Part shown: in pieces, positions 10,994 through 22,179 of the stretch | Layout of the letters: the number at the start of each line of letters is the position of its first letter | Numbering within the stretch: position 1 is the first letter of the stretch | DNA from: Pseudopithomyces maydicus | Taxonomy: Eukaryota > Ascomycota > Dothideomycetes > Pleosporales > Didymosphaeriaceae | NCBI GenBank assembly: GCA_026873275.1 | Contig: JANTUC010000006.1 | Coordinates: 806,001-870,000 of the forward strand | Direction of reading: 5' to 3' | DNA: 64,000 nucleotides | Notes under the pieces: generated by a model | Told to the model about the DNA's origin: nothing | Databases searched by the model: none | Seen by the model: the letters and a program-made list of their open reading frames with translations, nothing else | Translations under genes and position numbers: made by a program

Positions 10994-13081
10994 CTACAAG
11001 TGGAGGTCATTCCAACCTCCAACCCACTCAAGGTCCCCAATGTCATCGTGAAGGGGCATGGGCGCGGGGTGCCGACGCCAGTCCTTGCTTAGATTCCAGG
11101 AGTCCAGGTCCTTATTCTTGGGCTTAGGCCAAAGATCGGCATTCTCATGCTGGCTGCTTGGGCCCCAATGAATAGGACGTCTCCAACTTCCCGCCCGGCT
11201 TCGTTTCCGGGTGGAATTCGGAGTTGGTTGCGTTTGTTTGATGCTCTTCGAGGGTGTCTTTGCAGGCTTCTGGGGAGTGCTGTGCGGAGACTGTGGAGAG
11301 CGCCTGCGATCACCAAGAGCAGCCCATTTATCAGCGGCAGTACGCTTCGAAGGCGGAGAGTAACGGGGCAGTGCTGAGCCGTGCTCCTCAAAGATGAAGC
11401 CAGTCTGCTCGCTCACGTGGCTTAGAGAGACGGGGTTCGGCTGAGGAGAACGGCTCCTGCTATTGTTGACCATGGCAGGGTTCTTGAGCTCGGAAAGACC
11501 ACCGCGAGGGGTGGAAACACCTGAACCAGCCTCGGACTGAACTACCATCTTCTCTTTCCTTGGCGTGAAGCTGTTCTCAATCTCCTCGATGGTGATCTCG
11601 TCATCTTCCTCGTCCCAGAGATCGCTCCAGCTCTTGGAAATTACATCTCGCTTCTTTCCAAACACCGAAGCCATGCTGTTAAACGCCTTGGTGGGCATTG
11701 AAGCAGCAATAGGCATAGGTCTGGATCGAGCAATGTTCATGGGAGCAGGCGCATTAGCCTTAAACGATAGACCAAGACCGGAATCAATGGATTCACCCAA
11801 ACCAGAGTCGACAAACGAAGCAGTAGATGCATTGGCAGGCTTGACGTCATACCATGATCGCCCGACGTGACCAGAGTAAAGATCATCCGAGTAGATCTCA
11901 GTGTCCGGAATGGCCGACAATTGACGGATGGGCTGCGGTGGAGACATGGCGAGAGCTTTGGCCCAGGGGAAAGTACCACCCTGCTCAAGCTGTGGGGTCG
12001 AGATGGAGGGTGTACGGAGAGGTTCGCGGTTGGCGCTGGCAATGACAGGGTCGCGCTCCTCGGTGCAGAAGTCGTCGAGGGTTTCGTCATCGATGGTGAA
12101 GCTGATGACGCGAGCGAGAGCTTCCTTGACGAAGGTCAAATCACGCTTCTCGGGATCAATGGCGAGGCAATACATGAGGACTTCAAAGGTGTCCTGAGAC
12201 ATGTTTGGGAAGACATCGAAAAGGCTCTGGCGATCAAGAGCAAAGTCGGCGTAGAGAGGGTCCGACACAGCCGGAACAGCAAAGGGGTTGCGTGAGAACA
12301 GGACATTCAATAGGCAGATGCCGATGGCCCAAATGTCAGCCTTGGCGGTGGAGTAGCCGGCACTGGTAGGGTCGTATTGTTCAGGGGCCATGTAGCGATC
12401 GCTGCCGACAGCAATCTCCCATGACCAAGCATCAGTAGTAGCCAGGCCGAAATCTCCAAGCTTCATCAAACCAGACTGAGTAAGAAAGATGTTCTCTGGC
12501 TTAATGTCGCGATGATAGATGCCCTTGGAATGCATGGATTCAACAGCACCGACCAGCTGAAGCATAAAGTCGCGAACATGCTCGGTTTCCAATGGCCCCT
12601 TGCCGAGACGAATGGCTTCGTATAAGTCACCGTTGGAGCAGAACTCAAGGACGAGGTAGACATGGTTGACTGTCTCGAAGGATTGCAGAAGGTTGACAAT
12701 GTTGGGGTGCGAGCCGAGACGCAGGTGGATGCCGAGCTCTTCAGAGCGTTCGTCGATGGCGAAGGCCGAAGGGTAAGTGATGGCTGCAGTCGACTTGGTG
12801 ATGACCTTGATAGCAACGAGCTCGTCAGTCACAATGTCCTTGGCCTGGAAGACCATGCCAAAGGAGCCATGGTTGAGGGGAGAGATGATTTCGTATCGTC
12901 CATTGAGCACGGCACCCTCGTGAAGCTGGTTGCGCATGCACTCCATAGGGGCGACTGGTTGGGCGATGACGGGAAGCTGACCAAGGGAATCCAAAGGTAT
13001 ACCCTGTGGCGGAGCGTGGATGGCGAGAAAGCGGACACGCGAGGGAACGGAACGCTGGCGTGAAGTATCGTAATCAAACAA
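10994..13081 (-). CDS. Serine/threonine protein kinase, KSP1/RAN1(PAT1)-like
   Basis: Single-exon 695-aa kinase. The kinase domain runs about residues 62-330: glycine loop HGSFGMVF (71-78), catalytic Lys92 in VAIKV, catalytic loop HRDIKPENIF from residue 190, DFGLAT from 210, and the APEQYDP substrate-lobe motif typical of Ksp1/Ran1 kinases. Residues 340-695 are Ser/Pro-rich and presumably disordered, with a conserved-looking acidic SDLWDEEDDEITIEEIE block and a Trp-rich C-terminus. In yeasts such kinases act in nutrient signalling, meiosis or filamentation and below TOR/PKA; that role here is inference. A second in-frame Met (MECMRNQLHEG, residue 46) sits just before the kinase domain. Confidence 0.92.
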   Translation of the reverse strand: MFDYDTSRQRSVPSRVRFLAIHAPPQGIPLDSLGQLPVIAQPVAPMECMRNQLHEGAVLNGRYEIISPLNHGSFGMVFQAKDIVTDELVAIKVITKSTAAITYPSAFAIDERSEELGIHLRLGSHPNIVNLLQSFETVNHVYLVLEFCSNGDLYEAIRLGKGPLETEHVRDFMLQLVGAVESMHSKGIYHRDIKPENIFLTQSGLMKLGDFGLATTDAWSWEIAVGSDRYMAPEQYDPTSAGYSTAKADIWAIGICLLNVLFSRNPFAVPAVSDPLYADFALDRQSLFDVFPNMSQDTFEVLMYCLAIDPEKRDLTFVKEALARVISFTIDDETLDDFCTEERDPVIASANREPLRTPSISTPQLEQGGTFPWAKALAMSPPQPIRQLSAIPDTEIYSDDLYSGHVGRSWYDVKPANASTASFVDSGLGESIDSGLGLSFKANAPAPMNIARSRPMPIAASMPTKAFNSMASVFGKKRDVISKSWSDLWDEEDDEITIEEIENSFTPRKEKMVVQSEAGSGVSTPRGGLSELKNPAMVNNSRSRSPQPNPVSLSHVSEQTGFIFEEHGSALPRYSPPSKRTAADKWAALGDRRRSPQSPHSTPQKPAKTPSKSIKQTQPTPNSTRKRSRAGSWRRPIHWGPSSQHENADLWPKPKNKDLDSWNLSKDWRRHPAPMPLHDDIGDLEWVGGWNDLHL

Positions 13082-15752
13082 AAGGGTTAACAGCCGTCAA
13101 CCCACGAAGCGATGGTCTAGTGGACTTTTTTCCGATATCGCGAGCTTCGATGGAAATGATAATAAATGGTTTATGATGGTCCGGGGCGGAACGGGATAAA
13201 AGGCACAGAAGAAATGTCGTCAAGGTAAATAGAGCGCTCAAGAGGAAACCGGAAACGAGAAGGCCGTCGGGTGTATGCACAAGGGGTCCGTTGGCAGCAA
13301 AGACAAGGAAAATGTCAAGAGAGTGTGATGCTCATTGGCTGTATTAATGTGTATGGATAACTCGAGTCAACGAGCGGTTGGAAAGAAGGTGGGTCGGAAG
13401 TCCTGGACGTCCGGGTCGAGGCAAAGAACGAGAGGGTCGCTGCGTGAGGAGGACGGGAAGAGAGAGTCGTTAACACGTGTAAGGCGTAGGAGGCGGACTG
13501 GATAGGCAGTCTGGGCGAGCTTGTTGGCGGCGTGAGTCAGCGGCAAGACTCGCGCGAGCTAGCAGGGCACTCGTGGGACGAGCGTGCTAGAGCAGGCGGC
13601 TTTCACTGGCAGCAGACGATGACCGATGGAGCATCAAACGTCTGGCCACGAAGCTGGGTGGGCTGGTTGTCGAGACCGAGGCTGGCGTGGTCTGGGGTGT
13701 GATGTGACGTGGGCTCGGAGCTCGGAGCTGGTGACTGGGTGGCAGTGCAGCGGTAGATGGATGGTTCCGGTGATATCACATCAACAACCTGCGGCAGGGT
13801 AGACGGGGGCCGAGGAGACGACGGGTGCAGATGCAGAGAGGAGGCGTGAGTGAGGAGGTGAGGTCGGCGGAGAGACGGTGGGTTGATGTCGTCGAGGTGG
13901 GCGAGGCAGGAGCGGTTGCGAGGGAAACGAGAGAGGAATGCGAGGCGAATTAGGGAGGAAGGTGCGGCGGGTGGAATGAGGAAGGCGAAAGAGACGCTGG
14001 CTGCGACGAGCAAAACGACGACGACGGGGGGCGGAGTTGTGGTACTATCAGGACATGGCAAGCTTCGATGAGTGATGGCGTGGAGGAGGGCCGGGCAGGG
14101 AGTCCCTTATGAAACGGCAGGGCAGCAGGAGGGCGGTGTCGCCAGCCCGGCCGTATCTGACAAAGGGCCGCCCGAAGAGGCATGGCGCGGTGTCTAGCCT
14201 GAAGCAGGGCTAGCGGCAGAGTCGGATGCGTCACGCTCAGGGCTGCTGGTGGAATGCTGGAAGCTTCGGCCGGGCTGGACCTGGCCCAAGTGCCCCTAGT
14301 CTCACACCACACACTTTGTCCGCGCTGGCAGGCTCCACTTGTGCGCCCTCCAGGTGCGCTGCCGCCTCTGCCAGTCCCGGCGTCGGGTGGAGTCGCTGGA
14401 GTGGACAGTGACGCATGCTCGTCCGCCTGCGTGCTGGCCACGGCGGACTGCCCAGGAGAGCGCGAGAGCGAGAGAGGGAGCGCGCGCTCCCCTCGGCGCC
14501 AACGGCACGCTGCGGCGCCGATCAGCCTTTGTCCAAGGAAGCATGCAACAACGCGGTGCCTTGTCGACGACCACGTCGCACGGCATGACGCCCTGCCTGC
14601 CCTCCCATTGGCATCCCCAAGGTTCGTCCAGGACTCCAGGTCGCGCCCTAATCTCTCAGGGGGCCGCTTGGACAGACCCCTCCCACTGAGCACCCGGCCG
14701 TTTCAATCGCCAACCGTCCCCCTCGAGTTCGGCGCGGAAGCTGGGGGTCCCTCATGCTGCCCGACGCCTGGGAATTCAGGTGCTCAGGTGCTGCCGGCGC
14801 TGGCTGCTGCACACTGGCCACGGTTGCCTTTGCGCCGCCGTCAAACTCTCTCCCTCTGCCCTCGCTGTCCGTCCTCGGCCACAGCCTGTCCCCTTCCTCC
14901 GTAGCGTGCCGAGCGCCCGTCGCTGCACTCGCGACTGGCCCACCATGCAGCTGTCCTGCAGCTTGCAGCCTCGTGCAGCGCCCTCGCCACATTGTCTCCA
15001 GGTAATCGAGGACGTCCGAACGCTACTGCAGGCAACACGCAGTCGTCTCCACCCTACCCCTTGATGCGCGAGGGCGGTGAGAAGCGACAACACAGGAAAG
15101 CAAGACAGCACACTGTTTCGGGGCATGGCCTAGCCGGTATCATACAAGGCCAGCTTCACGATCTGAAAAGTGGACTGCTGGTGGAGCTGCGGACCGCACT
15201 GCATGGCAGCTGGGGCTGTCAAGGACGGGATGCGGATCGCACTGGAGACTCTGGCACGGTGCATCGCATTTGTTTGTTTACCGTCCATATACAGTATACA
15301 CCTGCAGCACTGCACTATATACACCAGGTCCTAGGCCAGCCAGCAGGTGCAAGTCCACCCGTGTCCGACTATCGGTAGCCCTGGACGTCGCACGCAGAAC
15401 ATGGCAGAGCGCAGCGACGCACAGCGATGCACACAAGAGCAGCAGAGGGTGTTGCGCAACCCACCAGCGCCCTCGTCGCCTCATGCTCAGGTCCAGTCTG
15501 CAGATTTTTCTTCTTCTTCCATATTGATCTCTGCGTGCGTGCAGTTGTACCTTGCGACCTGGCAGAGCCCTGCTCTGCTAGCCCATATCTCACTGACCGC
15601 CTTGCTCTGTATCCTGTTCTCCCATCTCAACACGAAGCCCCGCGCCTATCAGCGTGCGTTGTGGGCACACCACTCTGCCCTGCGAATGCCATTCTCAAAA
15701 TTTTCCCACTCACCGCCCCTCACCGCTCTGCAAATCAACCACAACAACAACA
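13082..15752. other. Intergenic region, 2.7 kb, GC-rich, no supported gene
   Basis: Lies between divergently transcribed KSP1-like kinase and UTR4. Several long frames on both strands (such as 13950-14693 minus and 14254-14904 plus) overlap one another and are low-complexity Pro/Ser/Arg/Ala, as expected from GC-rich noncoding DNA. It probably holds a long kinase 5' leader and both promoters. The UTR4 ATG follows an A/C-rich leader (CAACCACAACAACAACA). Confidence 0.6.
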
Positions 15753-17932
15753 ATGTCTGCCGCGCCCCTCGACCGGGATAGATGGCAGCGCGCTCAAGTC
15801 GTTCTGCTCGACATTGGTGAGTGCCAATCGCCTGCGCCCGGCAGTTGTCTGGCGGCGGCGCGCCCTGCCCTCTTGCATCCAACCGCCCGCCCGCCAGCCA
15901 GCCCTCCCGCGTCGCTGCTCCGGTCTAGCTAGCAGCCTCCCGATGCACGACAGCGACACTGAGAAGCAACACGCGCTCGCCGTCGCGTGTCCGTGGTCGG
16001 GTGCTGTGGTCGGGAGCTGCACCCCTCCAGCTTTCGCGCCACCTGCCCGCCATCCCTCGAGTCTCGACCCCGCCATTGCCCATGCACGTCCGTTACCCAA
16101 GACAACGCTGACGCTGCCGTGCAACACTTGCAGAGGGCACCATCTCCAGCATCTCCTTCGTAAAAGACGTCCTGGTAAGCCGTCGTCTCCCTACCCTCTT
16201 CTGCGCTCCGTCGCTAGCCTCCGTCATCGCAACCACGCCGCCTTCCCCGCAGTGTGCAGTCGAGCCCGTGTGATCACTGGCAGCGCCGACCTGGACTTTG
16301 TTCGGAAATCCTCAAGCCACTCACTTCCCAATCGAGCTCCCCTGATGCCATTCTGTCCTTTTCTGAATCCGGTCGCGTCGCTTTTAACTTTCCCTGCCCG
16401 TCACGCGACACGCCCCCCGACCCACGGCCAAAGTGCCCGCCGACTCCAGCGCCAATTACTCACGGTAGCAGTATACGTATGCGCTCGACCGTCTCGCAGA
16501 ACTTGCTCGCGACTCGTGGCATGATTCGGCTTTCCAGGACCTGATTGCGCCTTTTCCCGAAGAGACGAGGTCCGACGCCGAAACCTTGCTCGCTCACGTG
16601 CAGGACTTGACCCGTAGAGACGTCAAGGCTGTATACTTGAAGCAACTCCAAGGTAGGTCGTCCATGGACCAACCTCTCCCATTTTCCTTGGACGTTGTCG
16701 CGACCACGTTTCCTCTTCCTATGTCGTGATTACCTTTGCCAGTCCGGGGGCTGCCTAGCGGATCGTCGCCACGTCAAGCCCGCCATGTTAGCGGACATCG
16801 GTCTTAGGTCATTCGGACCATCGCAAGGGGAGGACCTTGCGACAATCCTCTCTACTGTCATAGCGCTCTGGAAGACGTTTTGCGTCACCAAGCTGGCCCA
16901 GCCCCCCTCCCCGGTTGTCATTTGCGGATCACGTTCAGGATTAGCATTTTCTGATCACCCAATTCCACCACATTTGCTCACCGGGGGAGGGGATTAGATA
17001 CTACATTTCATCCCCAGTGAGAAGCCTACTTAGACATCTTCTGTCTGACTTTGTCGATAGGCAAATTGTGGAAGACCGGATATGAAGACGGCCACCTCAA
17101 AACCCCTCTCTTTGAGGATGTGATCCCTACGCTTGAAGGCTGGAAAGGCCAAGGCAAGACGCTTGCAATATTCAGTTCCGGCAGTGTCCAAGCTCAGCTA
17201 CAGTTCTTCTCATACGTCCAAAGCGGCTCCACAACACGAGACTTGAAGCCACTCTTTGTTGCTCATTTTGACCCTACCATTGCGGGCTCCAAATTAGAAA
17301 AGGCATCCTACGAGAAGATATGCAACGAATTAGATCGGTCAAACACTGAAGTGACCTTTCTAACCGACAACGTCAAAGGTGCGTGGCCATTTCCTTGAAC
17401 AAGCCTGCGATCTTCCCGACGTTCTATATTCTCCGAATAGGCGACATTCTATACGCCCACCCTGGCTGTGGCACTGTGTTTCTACTTGAAACACGACAGA
17501 TCAGGCACTGGCTCGTATCGCTCCAACACAACAACGCAGCGCTCCATCTCTATTAATAATATCCGGCCGTTCAACAACGGCATCCCATCGCCAACGCGGG
17601 TTTTTGTCGTCGCAGATCCATTTCATCACGGTCTCAGCCTGTCAAATGCTTCTCTTCGTCATCGCCCACTTGTTTTAATATACACAAACAAGCCGAGCAT
17701 TAATCCCCGCGTCTGCGCTCCTACATGATCCCATTTAATTTATCGTCCAATCAGGACGCAGGGCTTTGTTTATCGCTACCGAAGAGCATGCTGACATGCA
17801 GGTGCAGAAGCAGAAGCCGCGAGCGATGCTGGCGTGTACGCCGTACTGGTGGATCGACCGGGCAACGCGCCGCTGGCCGAAGGTGACAGAAGACGATTTG
17901 CTGTCATCCAGCAGCTGACGGATCTGCCGTGA
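15753..17932 (+). CDS. UTR4: Enolase-phosphatase E1 (methionine salvage)
   Basis: HAD-superfamily enzyme that enolises and dephosphorylates 2,3-diketo-5-methylthiopentyl-1-phosphate in the methionine salvage pathway; cytosol/nucleus. Five exons: 15753-15816, 16134-16174, 16472-16652, 17061-17378, 17802-17932; total 735 nt, 244 aa, normal for the family. HAD motif I is LLDIEGTISS (Asp20, Glu22), split by intron 1. Motif II is FSSGSVQAQ, and the later region shows FLTDNVK and VYAVLVDRPGNAPL. The four introns are 317, 297, 408 and 423 nt, several times longer than any other in the window. The second exon is only 41 nt. A shorter alternative terminal exon is possible (see findings). Confidence 0.93.
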
Positions 17933-18186
17933 TGCCGAGGATAACGCTATAGCACGCGAGGGGTAACACGTATTTCGCGTTATACGCTAAGCGGCGCGTT
18001 CCGGCGAGATTGGTATCTACAGTGGGGAACCAAAGTAGACGGTAGGGACTACCTAGGTACATACTATAGTAGAAGGAGGCGTTGGTTGTAGATACAGTAC
18101 CTAGTCGAAATGGGAAAGTCATCAGGTGCGGATCCGCAGGAATGCTTACATGCCAACTGCACCCTCCAACAGTGACTAACGCAGGA

Positions 18187-18206
18187 GTACATGTACATGT
18201 ACATGT
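18187..18206. repeat. GTACAT microsatellite
   Basis: About three tandem copies of GTACAT in intergenic DNA. Confidence 0.7.
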
Positions 18207-18786
18207 TCATACATACCCACTGCCTTTCATTTCATTACGTAGCAATGCGTTGTCCACTTTCCGGGTCGGTCTTCCTTCTCGCCTCCACCACAGAGTTCGT
18301 TTCAGCTTGACAACGTTCGTTTGCATCCCCCAAAAGAAAGGCCGGCCGAAACCACCGCGATATGAGCGACTAATTCGCTAGTTTGAATCGCAGTCCGCAG
18401 CGCTCGTCGTAAGAGGCGCGATCAGCCGATGATCGTTCGTGGGGAATGTGGGGACACGGCCGTTGGTGACGAAACGGTGAAAGCTTCATGTGGAGGGGCA
18501 GATATCGGTGGTGCGAACATCAGGTGTCGACTTGCGTTTTGTGCGACGGGTGGGTGACGCGGCTGACGCGCTACTTGCCTGTGTTACATGTGTACTTGTT
18601 CGGGAAATAAAAGAGACAGGGTGGTTTGACGAGGGGGTACGATGGATGGATGATGGGGTTGAGGTCATGGTCTAGGTTGGACTAGCTATCTAGTCGGCGG
18701 TCGTACTCACTAGCTAGCTGCAGACCATATCTATCGTCGACATTATCTTGATAAGACATGTCGTTGTTGGAGGCATGATCTGATGG

Positions 18787-18818
18787 GTCTCTCTCTATCT
18801 CTCTATCTATCTATCTAC
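18787..18818. repeat. CT/ATCT microsatellite
   Basis: TC dinucleotide run grading into ATCT tetranucleotide copies, intergenic. Confidence 0.8.
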
Positions 18819-20208
18819 CTGACCCTCGAGAAGGGAAACTGGTCTCGATGATATCGCCGATGTCATGAATGTGTATTGACCGCATGAAGGGAGTTGTCTC
18901 TCATGCTTGTGACCAAGCACGTCACACCAATCTATTTTTCTCTCATCGGGATTCCCGTTGCGTGATCAAACATGTAGATCTAGTCGAGATATAGCATATG
19001 AAAATATGTTATCAGTGCGCAAGACGATGATAACGGGGAAATATCCAAAATCGGGCGCTGATCCAAGATGAGGTTTTCACCCGATGTGTATGGGTAAGTT
19101 ATAGGGCTGATAATATCTTTGGAGCTGTGGGATCGGTCATCATCTTGATCTAACAATGACCATGGTCGTCATCTTTGGATATTCTTGATCATTCGTGGTC
19201 CTGTTCGATACCCATCACCACCCACGGTGGAAGTGAACTTCCAGTCTACTCATTCACGTAGGTGAGAAACCTAACAAGATGAATCTTGTAAGGGGGCACA
19301 CACACATTGTGCCACTTTCTTCTGAACACACCACTTCCCATTGCCATGCCGAGCCCTTCTTACCTCTAATCCAAATCTCGCACTCCCTTCTTCGCGAAAC
19401 AATAGTATCGTTCGCTGGAGAAAATCGACATTATTCACTCTCTAACGTGACCGAGCCAAGTGAACGATCTGTCACACCTAAGTAATTCACCAAAAGCAAG
19501 GGAGAAGTTTTCACAAGAAGCTGATTGAAGAAATTCACGTCCTTTGGAAAATTTGTGGAACCTGACCCCACCGTCCGTCCAATAAGCTTTATGTAGTGTA
19601 GTCACGATATTGAAGTAGCTCGTTGAGCCTGATTCGTTTTACAGATAGACTTTATGCTAGTCTTTAAGACCTGCGTGAGAACCGGGCATCAGAATTTTGT
19701 TGACAATACTGCTCTCGTAATTGCTGTGGATGTTGGACTGTAATCGTTTAATACATTCGCACGCTTTCAAACAAGCAACATATCAACCAGCCGCAGAATG
19801 GTATGCGAGCATATTGTAAGAACACGGGAAACAGATAGCAGGGATCTATGGCAATTGGAGTTGCGCCTAACTTGAGTTACATGTATTCCTACTACTAAAG
19901 TGTTTATGTTTCTAATGTCGTTGGATTTTCAATTAACTATGTACTACTACTCATATTACATACTTTAATAACAAGTCAAATAAAAAACAAGCTGACATAC
20001 GGGATAATTAGACTAGATACTTAACTTTCCATGCCTAAAATTACAAGAAACTCCTAGGAAATAAAACATCAATCAACTAACCGCAACAACAAGATGGTTC
20101 TTGGTCATATTCTACCAAATGAAGACGTTCGCGCCGTTTGCTTACTTATTTTCTGTCAGATGTAGTAGCACACATATTGTCTGCTCTTATGATTCCCCAC
20201 CAGGCTCA

Positions 20209-21374
20209 CTATTCGGAAGACTTAGCAGGCGGTTCTGTGGTCAGTTGTGAAGCTTGTGCCTCTCCGCTGCTTTTCTTGGCCGCAACGTGCTTTCCAATAT
20301 ATCCTCGCGAGCCCCAGAGATGGAATGGATCAAAAAAACCTGCGAGGAAATTCCTTTTGTTCTTTTTCTTTTCCGCTCGCAATCGGGTCAATTCTTCATC
20401 GCTCAACTCCCAAAATTGCGTCTTCTCATCGCGTCCAGTGAACAACCCCCAGAGATCAACTGGGTCAAAGACTGTTACAATCCAAGGCCTATCATCTTCC
20501 CATCCTGGACCAAGACGCTCTGTTACGCCATCTCTATCGAGAAAGACAGAGTTTGAACGGGGTAGGCGTTTCCCAGGATGGAAGAGATTGAGTAGGGCCG
20601 TGTTGAGAAACATTATGACGGCTTCGAAGACCCAGAAGAACACCTCATTCTTATATATTGTGCTATCCCAACCCTCGATGTACTCCACCAAACGATATAT
20701 GCAACGGATCGTGACAATGGCGGCCGAGACGTAGAGGACGTAGAGGACTATCCGTAGGTCCTTCGATAGCACATTGGCTCTCCTGGCGCGCGTGTGAAAC
20801 TGGGCAGCTAATAACCCAAAAGAACCAAAGAGGGCCACCTGAAGGCAGAGAGAAGCGGTAACAAGGTTCGCCCCAAGCTTCCGTTGTTTCTCTGTCATTG
20901 AAGAATTCGCCATCCGCCAAGCGCCCTGACCGATGAGTATTTCGCAGACGGCGTCCAGACCGACAAATGTGGTGGCTACACGCCCAGGGTGCATGGGCGC
21001 AAGGTAAGGTATGTAGAACAGAACCCTGGATAGGATGAAGTAGTTGATGAGTGCGTAGACGGGAGGCCCAGACATGATGAGCACAGTTGAAGCGATCAAA
21101 TAAGTCAAGTTGTCTGTATGATGGGCACCGACTTCACGGATCGCAAATCCAGCAATCATCAACGCAGCTGCCCATGGCAGGAGGATTGTCGTCCGCCAAG
21201 ACTTGTGGTGGATGGTTTGGTATGCGTGTATAATACCCGAGATGAAGAAAAGGACGATGAAAACGATGGGGGCAGCTTTGTTTGGCGCATAGTACCAGAT
21301 GCTACCAGGTGCTGTATCTTTTAGCTTAACTGCTTTCAAGGCGGAAATAACATACAGTAGTCTCCCATCCCCAT
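20209..21374 (-). CDS. RTA1-like seven-helix membrane protein
   Basis: Member of the fungal RTA1/RTM1/RSB1 family (lipid-translocating exporter-like, linked to 7-aminocholesterol, phytosphingosine or molasses-toxicant resistance in yeast). Exon 1 is only 19 nt (21374-21356), then a 44-nt intron (GTATGT..ACAG) and exon 2 at 21311-20209; total 1122 nt, 373 aa. I chose this start because the joined N-terminus MGMGDYSPGSIWYYAPNKAAP matches the family pattern, whereas the open frame further upstream has no ATG. Seven hydrophobic helices follow, with family landmarks FILSRVLFYIPYLAPMHPGR, FVGLDAVCEILIGQGA and RCIYRLVEY. The C-tail is long and hydrophilic. Divergent from TRS130. Confidence 0.88.
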
Positions 21375-22179
21375 ATTGAGCTAGAATGTGCCTTCTGGTC
21401 GATTGACTTAGTAGGATCACCAAGCTAGATGCACAGTTTATTGTGGTCAACTGATATTGAATTGTGAATTGGGAACGTCCCAGGCATCAGGAAATTATAT
21501 AGCGCTCGAATACGATAGTCAGCCTTACATCGACAGCTAGCGAAGAGACATAGGAAGCTTTCGCGAGGTTAAAAACGTGAAGAGGCTGTGTCAAAGCCGC
21601 AAGTTTGATCTAAAAACATGTAGAGGGAGACGAGAGCGCGAGGAAGCATTGCCCTCCTCCGGTTTTCTCACGCGCGAGTTAAATACGAGCAATGCGAGCC
21701 CGATTGTCAGAGACGCCCACATCACCGTGCTAGAAGCCGTGAAGTGGTCGGACGCGAATTGCGAGGCACTTCTGATAGGTAGGCGAGAAAGCCTCGTAGT
21801 ATCTGATTGGATGTAACTAATGGAAAGAGAAGACCCTGGCCCTAACCAAGACAGCCTGGTAAGAAATGGTTCACCGGAGGCCAGAGTCGCAGTGGTGGCC
21901 AATGCGGCGCACTCGTGGACCCCGTGGACCCTGTGAGCACGTGAGACACTAGCTCTAAATCGGGACAGGCGCAGTTCCTAGCGCAACATGTCCAAGCCGC
22001 ACCTCGTGCCAGTTCTCAAGCAAATCCACGCGAGGTTAGACAGACTTTCCCATACTATCAAAATAAATAACCGCGGTGAATATCGTCGGTGAGCGCAGTT
22101 GATGAGCACCCTTGGAAATGGTGCGCCAGCTGTGGGTGCCGCAGACATTGCTTCATTGCAAAGGCAACCCGACACTACA
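21375..22179. promoter_or_regulatory. Divergent intergenic region of the RTA1-like gene and TRS130
   Basis: An 805-bp region between two start codons pointing away from each other; both promoters must lie here. No RNA gene or further coding region recognised. Confidence 0.5.

Larger units (their letters stand above)
17933..20208. other. Intergenic region, 2.3 kb, with simple repeats, AT-richer toward the right
   Basis: No frame over about 100 codons and no recognisable protein. Contains a GTACAT microsatellite (about 18187-18206), a TCTC/ATCT microsatellite (about 18787-18818), a perfect small inverted repeat GACTAG-CTAT-CTAGTC near 18681-18696, and an AT-rich stretch about 19700-20100. It could be an eroded repeat or simply a spacer; I cannot show an element. 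Confidence 0.55.

Noticed and set aside
13950..14904. Long overlapping frames on both strands (247 codons minus, 216 codons plus)
   Set aside because: GC-rich, low-complexity, overlapping each other and without recognisable domains; typical of stop-poor noncoding DNA.
15427..16524. A 365-codon plus-strand frame across the start of UTR4
   Set aside because: It runs in another frame through UTR4 exons 1-3 and the long introns. Pro/Ala/Arg-rich low complexity with no family features; the spliced UTR4 model explains the region.
18330..18410. tRNA-like B-box resemblance (AGTTTGAATCGC)
   Set aside because: No matching A-box or cloverleaf stems could be drawn around it.
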